Shown here: positions 18,809-27,175 of the stretch, piece by piece
Numbering within the stretch: the stretch's first letter is position 1
Layout: the number at the start of each line of letters is the position of its first letter
Source: an uncultured Clostridia bacterium
GTDB lineage: Bacteria; Bacillota; Clostridia; TANB77; CAG-508
DNA length: 64,000 bases
Direction of reading: 5' to 3'
Assembly (NCBI GenBank): GCA_934120045.1
Contig: CAKOTF010000008.1
Coordinates: 17,049 to 81,048, forward strand
Notes under the pieces: generated by a model
The model's database searches: none
What the model was told of the DNA's origin: nothing
Seen by the model: the letters and a program-made list of their open reading frames with translations, nothing else
Position numbers and translations under genes: made by a program

Positions 18809-21525
18809 TATTCATCTCTAGTTGTATTTACTTTAAATAATTTCATAATTTCAACAATAATTATTGGTGATAACACTAATACAATTGTTTCGATTATATT
18901 ATCACTTGGAAGGATTGGAATACTAAATATTGTTCTTAATTGTGGTATAAATAATATTACAACCATTAATAATGCTGATGCTAATATTGCTAATATTAAA
19001 ACTCCATTTCCTAATATTCCTGTTTTAAATATTGAATTTTTATTATCTCTTATATTAAATACATGTATTAATTCTGAAAAAGCTAAAACTATAAATGCCA
19101 TTGTTTGACCAACTTCTATTTTTGTTTGTTCTAGTGTTAATCCATCTATTGCTTTGTGTGTTGTTCCTAACCCTATTAAATACGCTGCAAGTGTAAGTAA
19201 TCCAATCATTAATCCTTGATAAATAATTCTAAATGTTCTTCCTTTTGTAAATATTCCTTCATTTCTTTTTACTGGTTTTCTATCCATTATATCTTTATTT
19301 GCAGGGTCAAATGCTAATGCTAATGCTGGGAATGTGTCTGTTACAAGGTTTATCCATAAAATATGTATTGGTAATAAAACTTGAATCATTGTTATATCAG
19401 ATATTCCAAACCATTGTCCTATTTGTGGTGCAAATAATGTTGCTAACAATAATACAATAACTTCTCCAACATTACATGAAAGTAAAAATTGAATTACTTT
19501 TAATATATTATCATATATACGTCTTCCTTCTTCAACTGCTGATACTATTGTAGCAAAATTGTCATCTGTTAATATTACATCTGCTGCTTCTTTTGCAACT
19601 TCTGTTCCTACTTTTCCCATTGCACATCCAATATCAGCTGTTTTTAATGCTGGACTGTCATTTACTCCATCACCTGTCATTGCTACAACTTCTCCATTTG
19701 CTTGCCATGCTTTTACTATTCTAACTTTGTGTTCTGGTGACACTCTTGCATATACAGAATATTTTCTAACATTTTTTGTTAATTCTTCATCAGTCATTTT
19801 TTCTAATTCTGTTCCTGTTAAAGCTTCACTTTCATCTTTTAATATTCCTAGTTTTTTAGCTATTGCAACTGCTGTAACTTTATGATCACCTGTAATCATT
19901 ACTGTTTTTATTCCTGCTTTTTTACACTTTTCTACTGCTTTTTTTGCTTCAATTCTTGGTGGATCTATCATTCCAACCATTCCAATAAATGTTAAATCAC
20001 TTTCTATTGTTTTCATTTCTGTTTTTGATGGCATGTGATCTAATTCCTTATATGCAAATGCTAAAACTCTTAAAGCATCTTTGGCCATTTTTTCATTGTT
20101 TTCTCTTATCCATTTTGCATAATTGTTTATACTTGTTCTTACTTCACCTTTATATAAGAATGAGTTACAACATTTTAATAATTCATCAACTCCACCTTTT
20201 GTATATACTATATATTTTCCATTTTTCTTATTAACTGTTGTCATTAATTTTCTTTCTGAATCAAATGGAACTTCTTCAACTCTTGGATTTTCTCTATATA
20301 TAGATTGTTCATAATCTAGTTTAAATGCCATATCAACTAATGCTGTTTCTGTTGGATCTCCTGCTAATTGTCCATCTTCTAGCAATCGTGAATCATTACA
20401 TAACATACAATTATATACTAATTTTTTGAAATCTTCTGTTGTATTTACTTTTTTTACATCTTGTAATTCATCATCACAAAATACTTTTTCTACTGTCATT
20501 TTATTTTGTGTTAATGTTCCTGTTTTGTCAGAACATATAACTGTACTGCTTCCTAATGTTTCAACTGCTGGTAATTTTTTTACTATTGCATGTTTTTTTA
20601 CCATTTTTTGAACACCAATTGCTAATACAATTGTTGATACTGCAACAAGTCCTTCTGGTATTACTGCAACTGCAAGTGATACAGCTGTCATAAACATATC
20701 TATTATTTCTTTTCCTTGTAATAATCCAATAACAAATATTACAGCACATATTGCTAAACAAGCCATTCCCAAAGTTTTTCCTAAATCATTTAATTTTTGT
20801 TGAAGTGGTGTTTCTTGCTTTTCTGCATTATCTAACATTCCTGCAATTTTTCCTACTTCTGTATTCATTCCTGTATTTACTACAATTGCTTTTCCTCTAC
20901 CATATGTTATTAAACTTGATGAAAATAACATATTTTTTCTGTCTCCAATTCCAATTTCATTTCCATCTATTTTTTCTGTTATTTTTTCTACTGGAACTGA
21001 TTCACCTGTAAGTGATGCTTCTTGTGATTTTAAATTTACTGCTTCTATTATTCTTAAGTCTGCTGCTATATAATCTCCTGTTTCTATTATAACAAGATCT
21101 CCTGGTACTAATTCTCTTGCTGGTATTACTTGTTCTTTTCCATTTCTTATTACTTTTGATGCATGACTACTTAATTTTTTTAATGCTTCTAATGATTTTT
21201 CTGCTTTACTTTCTTGTGCTACTCCTATCACTGCATTTAGGATTACTACTATTAATATTATTATTGTATCTGTAAATCCTTCTCCTTGTGCTACTCCAAC
21301 TACTCCTGATACTATTGCTGCTATTATTAATACAATTATTGAAAAATCTTTAAATTGTTCTAAAAATTTCTTTAGTAGTGAATCTTTTTTCTTTTCTTGT
21401 AATTCATTTAGTCCATATTTTTTCATGTTTTCTTGGACTTGACTACTGCTTAAACCTTTTTGATAATCTGTTTTTAATTCTTGTTCTACTTCTTGGCTTG
21501 TCTTATTAAACCAACTTTTTTCCAT
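18808..21525 (-). CDS. Calcium-type P-type ATPase
   Basis: This 905-residue P2-type cation pump probably exports Ca2+. The N-terminal cation ATPase domain leads into M1-M2, the actuator domain (TGES at 173-176), M4 with PEGL (290-293), the phosphorylation site D333-K-T-G-T, the KGGVDELL nucleotide-binding segment, the hinge TGDGVNDSPALK and six C-terminal helices. M6 reads NLVTDTFPALALAFD, with Asn and Asp ligands as in SERCA/PMCA pumps, which argues against Mg2+ or Na+/K+ types. Other cations such as Mn2+ cannot be excluded. It is monocistronic, between tRNA-Glu upstream and a bidirectional terminator downstream. Confidence 0.93.
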   Translation of the reverse strand: MEKSWFNKTSQEVEQELKTDYQKGLSSSQVQENMKKYGLNELQEKKKDSLLKKFLEQFKDFSIIVLIIAAIVSGVVGVAQGEGFTDTIIILIVVILNAVIGVAQESKAEKSLEALKKLSSHASKVIRNGKEQVIPARELVPGDLVIIETGDYIAADLRIIEAVNLKSQEASLTGESVPVEKITEKIDGNEIGIGDRKNMLFSSSLITYGRGKAIVVNTGMNTEVGKIAGMLDNAEKQETPLQQKLNDLGKTLGMACLAICAVIFVIGLLQGKEIIDMFMTAVSLAVAVIPEGLVAVSTIVLAIGVQKMVKKHAIVKKLPAVETLGSSTVICSDKTGTLTQNKMTVEKVFCDDELQDVKKVNTTEDFKKLVYNCMLCNDSRLLEDGQLAGDPTETALVDMAFKLDYEQSIYRENPRVEEVPFDSERKLMTTVNKKNGKYIVYTKGGVDELLKCCNSFLYKGEVRTSINNYAKWIRENNEKMAKDALRVLAFAYKELDHMPSKTEMKTIESDLTFIGMVGMIDPPRIEAKKAVEKCKKAGIKTVMITGDHKVTAVAIAKKLGILKDESEALTGTELEKMTDEELTKNVRKYSVYARVSPEHKVRIVKAWQANGEVVAMTGDGVNDSPALKTADIGCAMGKVGTEVAKEAADVILTDDNFATIVSAVEEGRRIYDNILKVIQFLLSCNVGEVIVLLLATLFAPQIGQWFGISDITMIQVLLPIHILWINLVTDTFPALALAFDPANKDIMDRKPVKRNEGIFTKGRTFRIIYQGLMIGLLTLAAYLIGLGTTHKAIDGLTLEQTKIEVGQTMAFIVLAFSELIHVFNIRDNKNSIFKTGILGNGVLILAILASALLMVVILFIPQLRTIFSIPILPSDNIIETIVLVLSPIIIVEIMKLFKVNTTRDE

Positions 21526-21623
21526 ACTAATTACCTCTCTTTTCTAATTGTATTTTAGCCTTTTTACTTTAGTTCTAAAGTTATACATATAATATTTATT
21601 CTTATTTATGTATTTTAGAACAA

Positions 21624-21681
21624 ATAAAGACTTTTAAAGAAAAAATATAATTAAATTATTATATCCTTTCTTTAAAAGTCT
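21624..21681 (-). terminator. Long hairpin after tRNA-Glu
   Basis: A perfect 15-base stem, AGACTTTTAAAGAAA (21628-21642) with TTTCTTTAAAAGTCT (21667-21681), is followed on the minus strand by TTATTTGTT. A second imperfect inverted repeat, TTGTTAA near 21703 with TTAACAA near 21738, lies between it and the tRNA. The first probably ends the tRNA transcript before the ATPase gene. Confidence 0.55.
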
Positions 21682-21773
21682 CGTTTACTTTTTTGAAGCT
21701 TGTTAACCAGATTCTTTTGAATCGCGGTTGTTGATTAACAATTTAAAACTACTCCCTCTTAAATATAAACTTT

Positions 21774-21848
21774 TGGTGACCCGTACGAGAATCGAACTCA
21801 TGATTCCACCTTGAGAGGGTGGCGTCTTAGCCGCTTGACCAACGGGCC
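21774..21848 (-). tRNA. tRNA-Glu (anticodon CTC)
   Basis: The minus strand folds into a 75-base tRNA. The acceptor GGCCCGT/ACGGGTC carries one G-T pair, followed by discriminator A and an encoded CCA. The D-arm contains GGTCAAGCGGCTAAGAC, anticodon stem CCACC/GGTGG encloses loop CTCTCAA, giving anticodon CTC, and the T-arm contains GAGTTCGATTCTC. It decodes GAG. Confidence 0.93.
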
Positions 21849-21867
21849 ATATTTATAATACTTATTA

Positions 21868-21896
21868 TTTATATCATATTTATTTTAATTCGTCAA
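21868..21896 (-). promoter_or_regulatory. Promoter of tRNA-Glu
   Basis: On the minus strand TTGACG (complement of 21891-21896) and TATAAA (complement of 21868-21873) are separated by 17 bases and lie just upstream of the tRNA. Confidence 0.65.
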
Positions 21897-21923
21897 TTGT
21901 TTTTTACATTTTTCATCAACAAT

Positions 21924-21972
21924 AAAAAAGATACCACAAATCATCATTACAATAATTTGTAGTATCTTTTTG
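21924..21972 (-). terminator. Terminator after the HNH gene
   Basis: AAAAAAGATACCACAAAT (21924-21941) pairs with ATTTGTAGTATCTTTTT (21955-21971), with one mismatch and T-rich sequence on the minus strand. It begins at the stop codon of the HNH gene. Confidence 0.65.
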
Positions 21973-22626
21973 TTAAAATATAACTTCTACATTTTCAAGA
22001 ACAATTGCCGGTATTTCCTTTATCCGATTGTTCCTGGCATAAAGAACAACTGTAAAACCATCAAGAACAAAATTATTTTTATCAACAATTATTGGCTTAG
22101 GAAACTTACCACATCTAGTATAATATTCATTTATTTTCTTATACTTATTTGTAGTTGTATCTGGCAAATCAATTGTTATAATTAGACTTGATACTGGAAT
22201 TCTACTGATCCATTCTTTTGGTAACATATGTAACCATCTTATTTGGAACATTTTAATTTTAAAGTATTCTCTTTTAAATTGTTCTTTTGCACCATCATCT
22301 TTTAAGCTCATATAAACTCTAAACTGATCAGGTGTCATATTTTCCTTCTCTTCATTACATTTCTTGCAAGAAGGTACCATATTTTGTGGAATTGTTGGTC
22401 CTCCAAGACCTTTAGCATAAACATGGTCTAAAGTTATCTGACTGGGTTCAACAACTCTTCCGCAATAATAGCATTTTCTTTTTCCTTTCAGTTTATAAGT
22501 TAAATCATACATTATATACTCAAATTTAAATGGCCGTTTTTTCAATTTTAACATTGAGTTTTCTTCAAATGCGATAATATCTTTTTTGGCTGAAAATGTA
22601 TAACCTTTTGGAACTTCGATAATCAT
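21973..22626 (-). CDS. HNH endonuclease-domain protein with ParB-like C-terminus
   Basis: ATG 22626 is chosen because GGAGGG stands a few bases before it; an upstream in-frame ATG lacks such a site. Residues 50-95 form a complete HNH zinc-finger nuclease motif: C52-x2-C55, D67-H68, N82, C87-x2-C90-N. The last 40 residues (KPIIVDKNNFVLDG, then RIKEIPAIVLENV) look like the ParB/sulfiredoxin fold, but the usual HR after LDG is replaced by FTV, so that active site is probably lost. Such combinations occur in phage and defence-related proteins; the function here is unknown. The gene stands alone, with its own terminator. Confidence 0.8.
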   Translation of the reverse strand: MIIEVPKGYTFSAKKDIIAFEENSMLKLKKRPFKFEYIMYDLTYKLKGKRKCYYCGRVVEPSQITLDHVYAKGLGGPTIPQNMVPSCKKCNEEKENMTPDQFRVYMSLKDDGAKEQFKREYFKIKMFQIRWLHMLPKEWISRIPVSSLIITIDLPDTTTNKYKKINEYYTRCGKFPKPIIVDKNNFVLDGFTVVLYARNNRIKEIPAIVLENVEVIF

Positions 22627-22693
22627 CAAAAGCCCTCCTTCATTTTTAGTTACATAATATAACAATATAACAAATTTCCAATTTTGTCAATAT

Positions 22694-23422
22694 TTATTTC
22701 ATTAGATTTATTGTATTTGATGGTTTTTCAATTCCTTCTAAATTATAATAAGCATTCGGAATGTTTCCAACAATAACATGTTCTGCAATAATAAATTGAT
22801 TTACTACATTCTGATTATATCTTTTCATTGGTGTTACAACAGCCATATCACAATTAAAATTAACATATACTCTATGTAATGTTTGGTTTATTCCTTGTGA
22901 GATAAATTCACTTTTTATTTCTGTATCAACACTTCCTGTCATAGAAATTTTTATAGGTATTCTTGGTCCAAATCCTGATAATAGATAGTTTCCTGTCAAA
23001 TTTCCTAATGTTATATAAATTTTTTCTGTTGGTATCTTTTCAAATTCTTGTTGTATTTTTTCAGTCAAGTCTGAAATAATATTATTTACTACTGCTACAT
23101 TTGATTTTATAGCTGATACATTTCCATTTGAATCTTTTTCAATTGTATATAATTCTTCATATTTATATTGATTCATTACTATTGTTGATTGTTGATTTGT
23201 TATAATTGTTGCATTATATTTAACTTTTTCATTACACATTGCTTCATATACTGGTTCTAAATAATCAAATCCAATTTTAAATCCATATACTCCAATTAAA
23301 ATTATTGATATGAATTTTATAATTTTTTTTGCTAATTTTATATTTTTTAAATTGGCATTTTTTCCATAAAATCTGCCAATAGGCTTTATTATAAACCTTT
23401 TTCTTGAATAAATTTTATCCAT
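22694..23422 (-). CDS. yunB: Sporulation protein YunB
   Basis: YunB is a SigE-controlled membrane protein needed for proper spore formation in Bacillus. The 242 residues show a basic N-terminus, a single transmembrane helix (about 32-52) and an extracytoplasmic domain with the family blocks VVNNIISDLTEKIQQEFE, LGNLTGNYLLSGFGPRIPI and GINQTLHRVYVNF. The C-terminal part (VVTPMKRYNQNVVNQFIIAE) is likewise typical. It begins two bases after the sipL stop codon, so the two are almost certainly cotranscribed. Confidence 0.93.
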   Translation of the reverse strand: MDKIYSRKRFIIKPIGRFYGKNANLKNIKLAKKIIKFISIILIGVYGFKIGFDYLEPVYEAMCNEKVKYNATIITNQQSTIVMNQYKYEELYTIEKDSNGNVSAIKSNVAVVNNIISDLTEKIQQEFEKIPTEKIYITLGNLTGNYLLSGFGPRIPIKISMTGSVDTEIKSEFISQGINQTLHRVYVNFNCDMAVVTPMKRYNQNVVNQFIIAEHVIVGNIPNAYYNLEGIEKPSNTINLMK

Positions 23423-23423
23423 A

Positions 23424-24965
23424 TTATATTACTATTGGCTCTTTGGCTCTTTTTAGTACATATTTAGGTATATATATTTTTTCTCCAATATTAATTTTAT
23501 CAGGATTTTCAATTCCATTTACTCTAACTATGTCATCAACTGTACTTCCATATTTTTTCGCAATTTTCCATAATGTATCTCCATCTTTTACAACATATAT
23601 TATGACACTGTAATCTTCTAAATCATCTTCAGTTTCTTCTGTTATATTATTAATTGCTGGTATCTCAACATTTCTATATGTCAATGTTTCAAAATTCAAA
23701 TCTACATTTGCATCAATTGTTCCACTCTGATTTGTAAATTCTTGTGTTCCAACTTCTATTTTTGTACTTGTATTACAATTGTTTTCTACTCCTTCTATTG
23801 TTTGAGTAAATGGTATTGTTATTGTTTTACTATTTACTCCTATTGTTGATATATCTGTATATATTAAGTTTACTTCCAGCTCTCCTTCTAATGCTATTTT
23901 TCCACTTAATCTATTTTCTTTGGTTATAGATGTTTGTATTGATGTATTTATAATTTCTCCACTTCCTATTTCAGGCATATTTACTTTTTCTCTTATTTGA
24001 CATGTATTTTTCAATGTGTTTCTATCTGATGTTGTTTTTAATGTTTTTAAATCATAATTTACTCTTTCACCTGGGCAATATAAATCTTGTATTACTTGTA
24101 TTTCTTTTTCTTCATATGAAATACAATTTATCTCAACTTCAACCTCTAAATAAACTGTATGTTCTTCTATTGAATTTGGTTTTATTATTAAATTTTTTAT
24201 TAAATATGTTGTATCACATATATTTTCTTCTTTGATATCTGGCATATCTATAAAACCAACTAATGGAACTCTGCCTATTGTTTTGCAAATTCTTCCATCA
24301 TCTGTTAAATACACAAGTTTTAATTCTATTTCTGATTTTGCAAGTATTTTGTTATAACTTATTTTTATATCTTTATCAACTAAACTTATTGTTGCATTTA
24401 ATATTTCTGCTAAATTGTCTGTATTTGGAATTGATACATTTTCTTTCACATATGTTTTATTATTTCCTTCACATAATAATGAGTTTATTTTTTCTTTTTT
24501 ACTTAAAATTTGCATATTAACATCATTTACATTTGTTGTTATTTCCGCTTCTTCATGTAAACGTATTTTTATTGAAATTTCCACATTTGCCTTTATTCCT
24601 ATTTTTCTTCCATTTATTACTTTACATTCAAAATTTTTTATATTTGGTTCAATATCAACAATCATTCCTATTTGTAATTCTGGAACAACTATTGTTTCTG
24701 AAAAATCAAGTGTTGTATTTAATCCTCTTAAATTATTTTTATCTCCATCTGCTAAATACATTATATATGAAACAATATTTCCTTCTAATCTTAATTTTCC
24801 TTCAAAAACTTCTTTTTTATATATACATATGTTTCCATCTGTATTAATTGTATTTAATATATCTGGCTTTGAGTCTGGAACTATCATATCTCCTTGAACT
24901 ACTATTTGTTCTTTTTTCTCACAAATTATCTTATTAATTTTTATAGTTTCTTTTGTTATATCCAT
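23424..24965 (-). CDS. sipL: SipL-like spore coat morphogenetic protein (SPOCS plus LysM)
   Basis: SipL binds SpoIVA and directs coat assembly around the forespore in Clostridioides difficile. The 513 residues contain repeated SPOCS (DUF3794) domains over about 30-430, recognisable by KEQIVVQGDMIVPDSKPDIL, KISYNKILAKSEIEL and SGKIALEGELEVNLIY. A C-terminal LysM domain follows at about 458-503 (YVVKDGDTLWKIAKKYG, then NPDKINIGEKIYIP). The architecture is that of SipL; cortex binding by the LysM is plausible but unproven. It precedes yunB on one transcript. AGGAGG lies just upstream of the ATG. Confidence 0.9.
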   Translation of the reverse strand: MDITKETIKINKIICEKKEQIVVQGDMIVPDSKPDILNTINTDGNICIYKKEVFEGKLRLEGNIVSYIMYLADGDKNNLRGLNTTLDFSETIVVPELQIGMIVDIEPNIKNFECKVINGRKIGIKANVEISIKIRLHEEAEITTNVNDVNMQILSKKEKINSLLCEGNNKTYVKENVSIPNTDNLAEILNATISLVDKDIKISYNKILAKSEIELKLVYLTDDGRICKTIGRVPLVGFIDMPDIKEENICDTTYLIKNLIIKPNSIEEHTVYLEVEVEINCISYEEKEIQVIQDLYCPGERVNYDLKTLKTTSDRNTLKNTCQIREKVNMPEIGSGEIINTSIQTSITKENRLSGKIALEGELEVNLIYTDISTIGVNSKTITIPFTQTIEGVENNCNTSTKIEVGTQEFTNQSGTIDANVDLNFETLTYRNVEIPAINNITEETEDDLEDYSVIIYVVKDGDTLWKIAKKYGSTVDDIVRVNGIENPDKINIGEKIYIPKYVLKRAKEPIVI

Positions 24966-25032
24966 ATGAATAACCTCCTATATATTTTTGTTTATTAATT
25001 TATATGGACATTTAATTTATTTTATTACTTTT

Positions 25033-25062
25033 TTGAATATTTTTTTTATTTTTGTTTATACT
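25033..25062 (+). promoter_or_regulatory. Promoter of the small Cys-rich gene
   Basis: TTGAAT (25033-25038) and TATACT (25057-25062) are 18 bases apart, ending ten bases before the ribosome-binding site of the 41-residue gene. Confidence 0.55.
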
Positions 25063-25084
25063 ATTTTAGTAAGAGGTGATATCT

Positions 25085-25210
25085 TTGACAAATATCAATT
25101 GTTGTTTAGATTGTGTTTATCAAAAAGATGGAAAATGCTCTTATGATATTATTTCTAATATAATAATATGTTCTAATTCTGAATGTGCATATTATAAAAG
25201 TCCCAATTAA
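25085..25210 (+). CDS. Small cysteine-rich protein, 41 residues
   Basis: A complete transcription unit supports this short gene: a promoter (25033-25062), a ribosome-binding site AGAGGTGAT (25072-25080) four bases before a TTG start, 41 codons, and a strong terminator overlapping the stop codon. The peptide contains six cysteines arranged as CC-x2-C, then single Cys at 18, 29 and 34 (NCCLDCVYQKDGKC, CSNSECAYY). That spacing suggests a small metal-binding or disulfide-rich knuckle. It resembles tiny cysteine-rich clostridial proteins of unknown role, some of which carry unreliable enzyme names in databases. No function is assigned. It is the second plus-strand gene in the window. Confidence 0.7.
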   Translation: MTNINCCLDCVYQKDGKCSYDIISNIIICSNSECAYYKSPN

Positions 25211-25232
25211 AGTAAATTTAATTGGGATTTTT
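25201..25232 (+). terminator. Terminator of the small Cys-rich gene
   Basis: A perfect 11-base stem, TCCCAATTAAA (25201-25211) with TTTAATTGGGA (25217-25227), five-base loop, then TTTTT. Confidence 0.85.
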
Positions 25233-25286
25233 CTTACACAATAAATATTAGGATTTATAGAATTCATATTACATGAAGTTTCTAAA

Positions 25287-26450
25287 TCAATTCTTTATTT
25301 TTTCAAATACTTTTGCTAAATATTTCATACTTGTTAAACTTTGCTCTAGTGTATTTCCAGTTGAACCAACTTCTATTATTACTGCTGCTTTTCCTAGATG
25401 TTGATTATATCTTGAATTTCTTACTATCATTGGTTTAAACAATCCTGGATACATTTCATTTGCAATTTCTTGAACTTTTATTGCAAATCTAAGATTGTTT
25501 TGCCAATTTGGATGATATAATCCTCCTCCATTTGTTCCTATTACAAACATTAATTGTGATGCAACATCATCACCTATTTTAACACTTGGATCATAATCAC
25601 TTTTACTTCCAATTGCATCTCTGTGTAAATCTATTATTATATCACTTGGATTTTCTTGCAAATCTTTTTTTACACTTTCTAATGACCTAGAATATGAGCC
25701 TGTATATGCAGGATAATCATGATATGTTTTGTCATGATTTACCTTAAATCCAAATCCAAGTAAATAATTTGTAAGTTCATCTCCTAATCTTGCAACAGTA
25801 TAATTTAAATCTGTTGTTCTAAAATTTCCTGTTTGTTCATATGGATATGTTTCACTTGGTGTATAACTTTCACATGTGTGTGTGTGAAATATTAATATAT
25901 TATTTTTATCTATGTCTAATTCTGTATTCATAATATCATCTGTTATATCAAATGATGTCTCATTTTTTATTTTTACACCATTTATTTCATTGTTAAAACT
26001 TTCTGATATTGGATTTTTAGTTACTATTTGTGTTTCTACATTTTCTAATATATTACTTACATCTACATTTGAGTTATTATTATCTTTTTCTTCTTCAACA
26101 GGCTTATTTTCTATATTTTCACTTGGAGTTTCTACAGGATTTTCTTCTATTTTTTCACTTTCTTTTAATCTAGAAAGTTCAACGCCTAATATTCTTTCTG
26201 AAAAGTCTTTTGTATCTTCTTCATTTTCTTCTTTTATTGTTGTATTTGATTTTGAAACAATTTCATTTATAGCAGGTATTTCATTATTTAAACAATTTAC
26301 TAATTTGCTTGATAAATTTATTTTGAAAACTTCTGTTGATTTTAAATTTTGTATAAATCTTGTAACAATAAAAAGCAATATTAAAGTTACTATTAATATT
26401 GCTATTTTTTTTATTGAACCTTTTGCATTTATTATTGTAACATTAAACAT
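25287..26450 (-). CDS. spoIIP: Stage II sporulation protein P
   Basis: SpoIIP is the membrane-anchored cell-wall amidase/endopeptidase that works with SpoIID to drive engulfment. The 387 residues show one N-terminal transmembrane helix (about 15-32), a low-complexity Glu/Asn-rich linker to about 150, and the SpoIIP catalytic domain. The zinc ligands fall in FHTHTCESY (H189, H191, E194), with DLHRDA and VIIEVGSTGNTLEQS further on. The domain is complete. It stands alone between the Cys-rich gene and the MBL-relA pair. The usual partner gpr is not adjacent. Confidence 0.94.
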   Translation of the reverse strand: MFNVTIINAKGSIKKIAILIVTLILLFIVTRFIQNLKSTEVFKINLSSKLVNCLNNEIPAINEIVSKSNTTIKEENEEDTKDFSERILGVELSRLKESEKIEENPVETPSENIENKPVEEEKDNNNSNVDVSNILENVETQIVTKNPISESFNNEINGVKIKNETSFDITDDIMNTELDIDKNNILIFHTHTCESYTPSETYPYEQTGNFRTTDLNYTVARLGDELTNYLLGFGFKVNHDKTYHDYPAYTGSYSRSLESVKKDLQENPSDIIIDLHRDAIGSKSDYDPSVKIGDDVASQLMFVIGTNGGGLYHPNWQNNLRFAIKVQEIANEMYPGLFKPMIVRNSRYNQHLGKAAVIIEVGSTGNTLEQSLTSMKYLAKVFEKIKN

Positions 26451-26514
26451 ATAACATACCCTTCTTTTGAATTTCTCTTATATATATTATATGTTTATTA
26501 CAAGTATTTTAGAA

Positions 26515-27162
26515 CTATAATAATCGTGGTTTAAGCTCTAAATAAATTGGCTTTTCTTCTCTTATCATTGTACTTTTCCCATGTCCTGGATATACAATTG
26601 TTTCATCTGGTAATACCATTAATTTTTTGGTAATTGAATTTATTACATCTTCAAAATTTCCTGTTGGTACATCTGTTCTTCCCCAAGTTCCTCTAAATAA
26701 TGTATCTCCTGAAAATAATAATTTTTCTTCTTCACAATATAAGCAAGAACCTCCTGAAGTATGTCCTGGTGTGTGTATTACTCTAAATTCAAGATTTCCT
26801 AAATGTATTAAGTCTCCATCATCAACTCTTGAATCAACTTGAATAACTAATCCTTCAAGTCCTATATATGTTGTTAAACTTATATTAGGGTCTAATAAAT
26901 TTTCTGCTGTATTTCTATGTGCTAATATTTTTCCACCTTTTCTTTCTTTTAATTCTTTTACTCCTCCAATATGATCTCCATGACAATGTGTTAAATAAAT
27001 ATATTTTAAATTTGCATTTAATATATCTAACATTTCTACAATTTTGTCAACATCTCCTGCAGGATCTATTACCATTGTTTCTTTTGATTTCTCGTCTTGT
27101 ACAATATAACAATTTGTTACATCTCCAACCCATGAGTCTATCCTTAGTTCCTTTAATATCAT
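26515..27162 (-). CDS. MBL-fold metallo-hydrolase (glyoxalase II-like)
   Basis: This 215-residue metallo-beta-lactamase-fold hydrolase carries the complete metal-binding set: T58-H59-C-H61-G-D63-H64, a His in TPGHTSGG, Asp in FSGDTLF and a final His in YPGHGKST. The nearest named group is the hydroxyacylglutathione hydrolase-like family found next to relA in many Firmicutes; the substrate is uncertain because clostridia usually lack glutathione. It starts 13 bases after the relA stop codon, so the two form one operon. Confidence 0.92.
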   Translation of the reverse strand: MILKELRIDSWVGDVTNCYIVQDEKSKETMVIDPAGDVDKIVEMLDILNANLKYIYLTHCHGDHIGGVKELKERKGGKILAHRNTAENLLDPNISLTTYIGLEGLVIQVDSRVDDGDLIHLGNLEFRVIHTPGHTSGGSCLYCEEEKLLFSGDTLFRGTWGRTDVPTGNFEDVINSITKKLMVLPDETIVYPGHGKSTMIREEKPIYLELKPRLL

Positions 27163-27175
27163 TTTTCTTCTCCTC

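Noticed and set aside
20561..20761. Cys-rich 66-residue minus-strand frame inside the P-ATPase gene
   Set aside because: It lies wholly within the conserved ATPase coding region in another frame and has no start signals.
21700..21745. Possible second tRNA next to tRNA-Glu
   Set aside because: The inverted repeat there has no acceptor or T-arm and cannot be folded as a tRNA.
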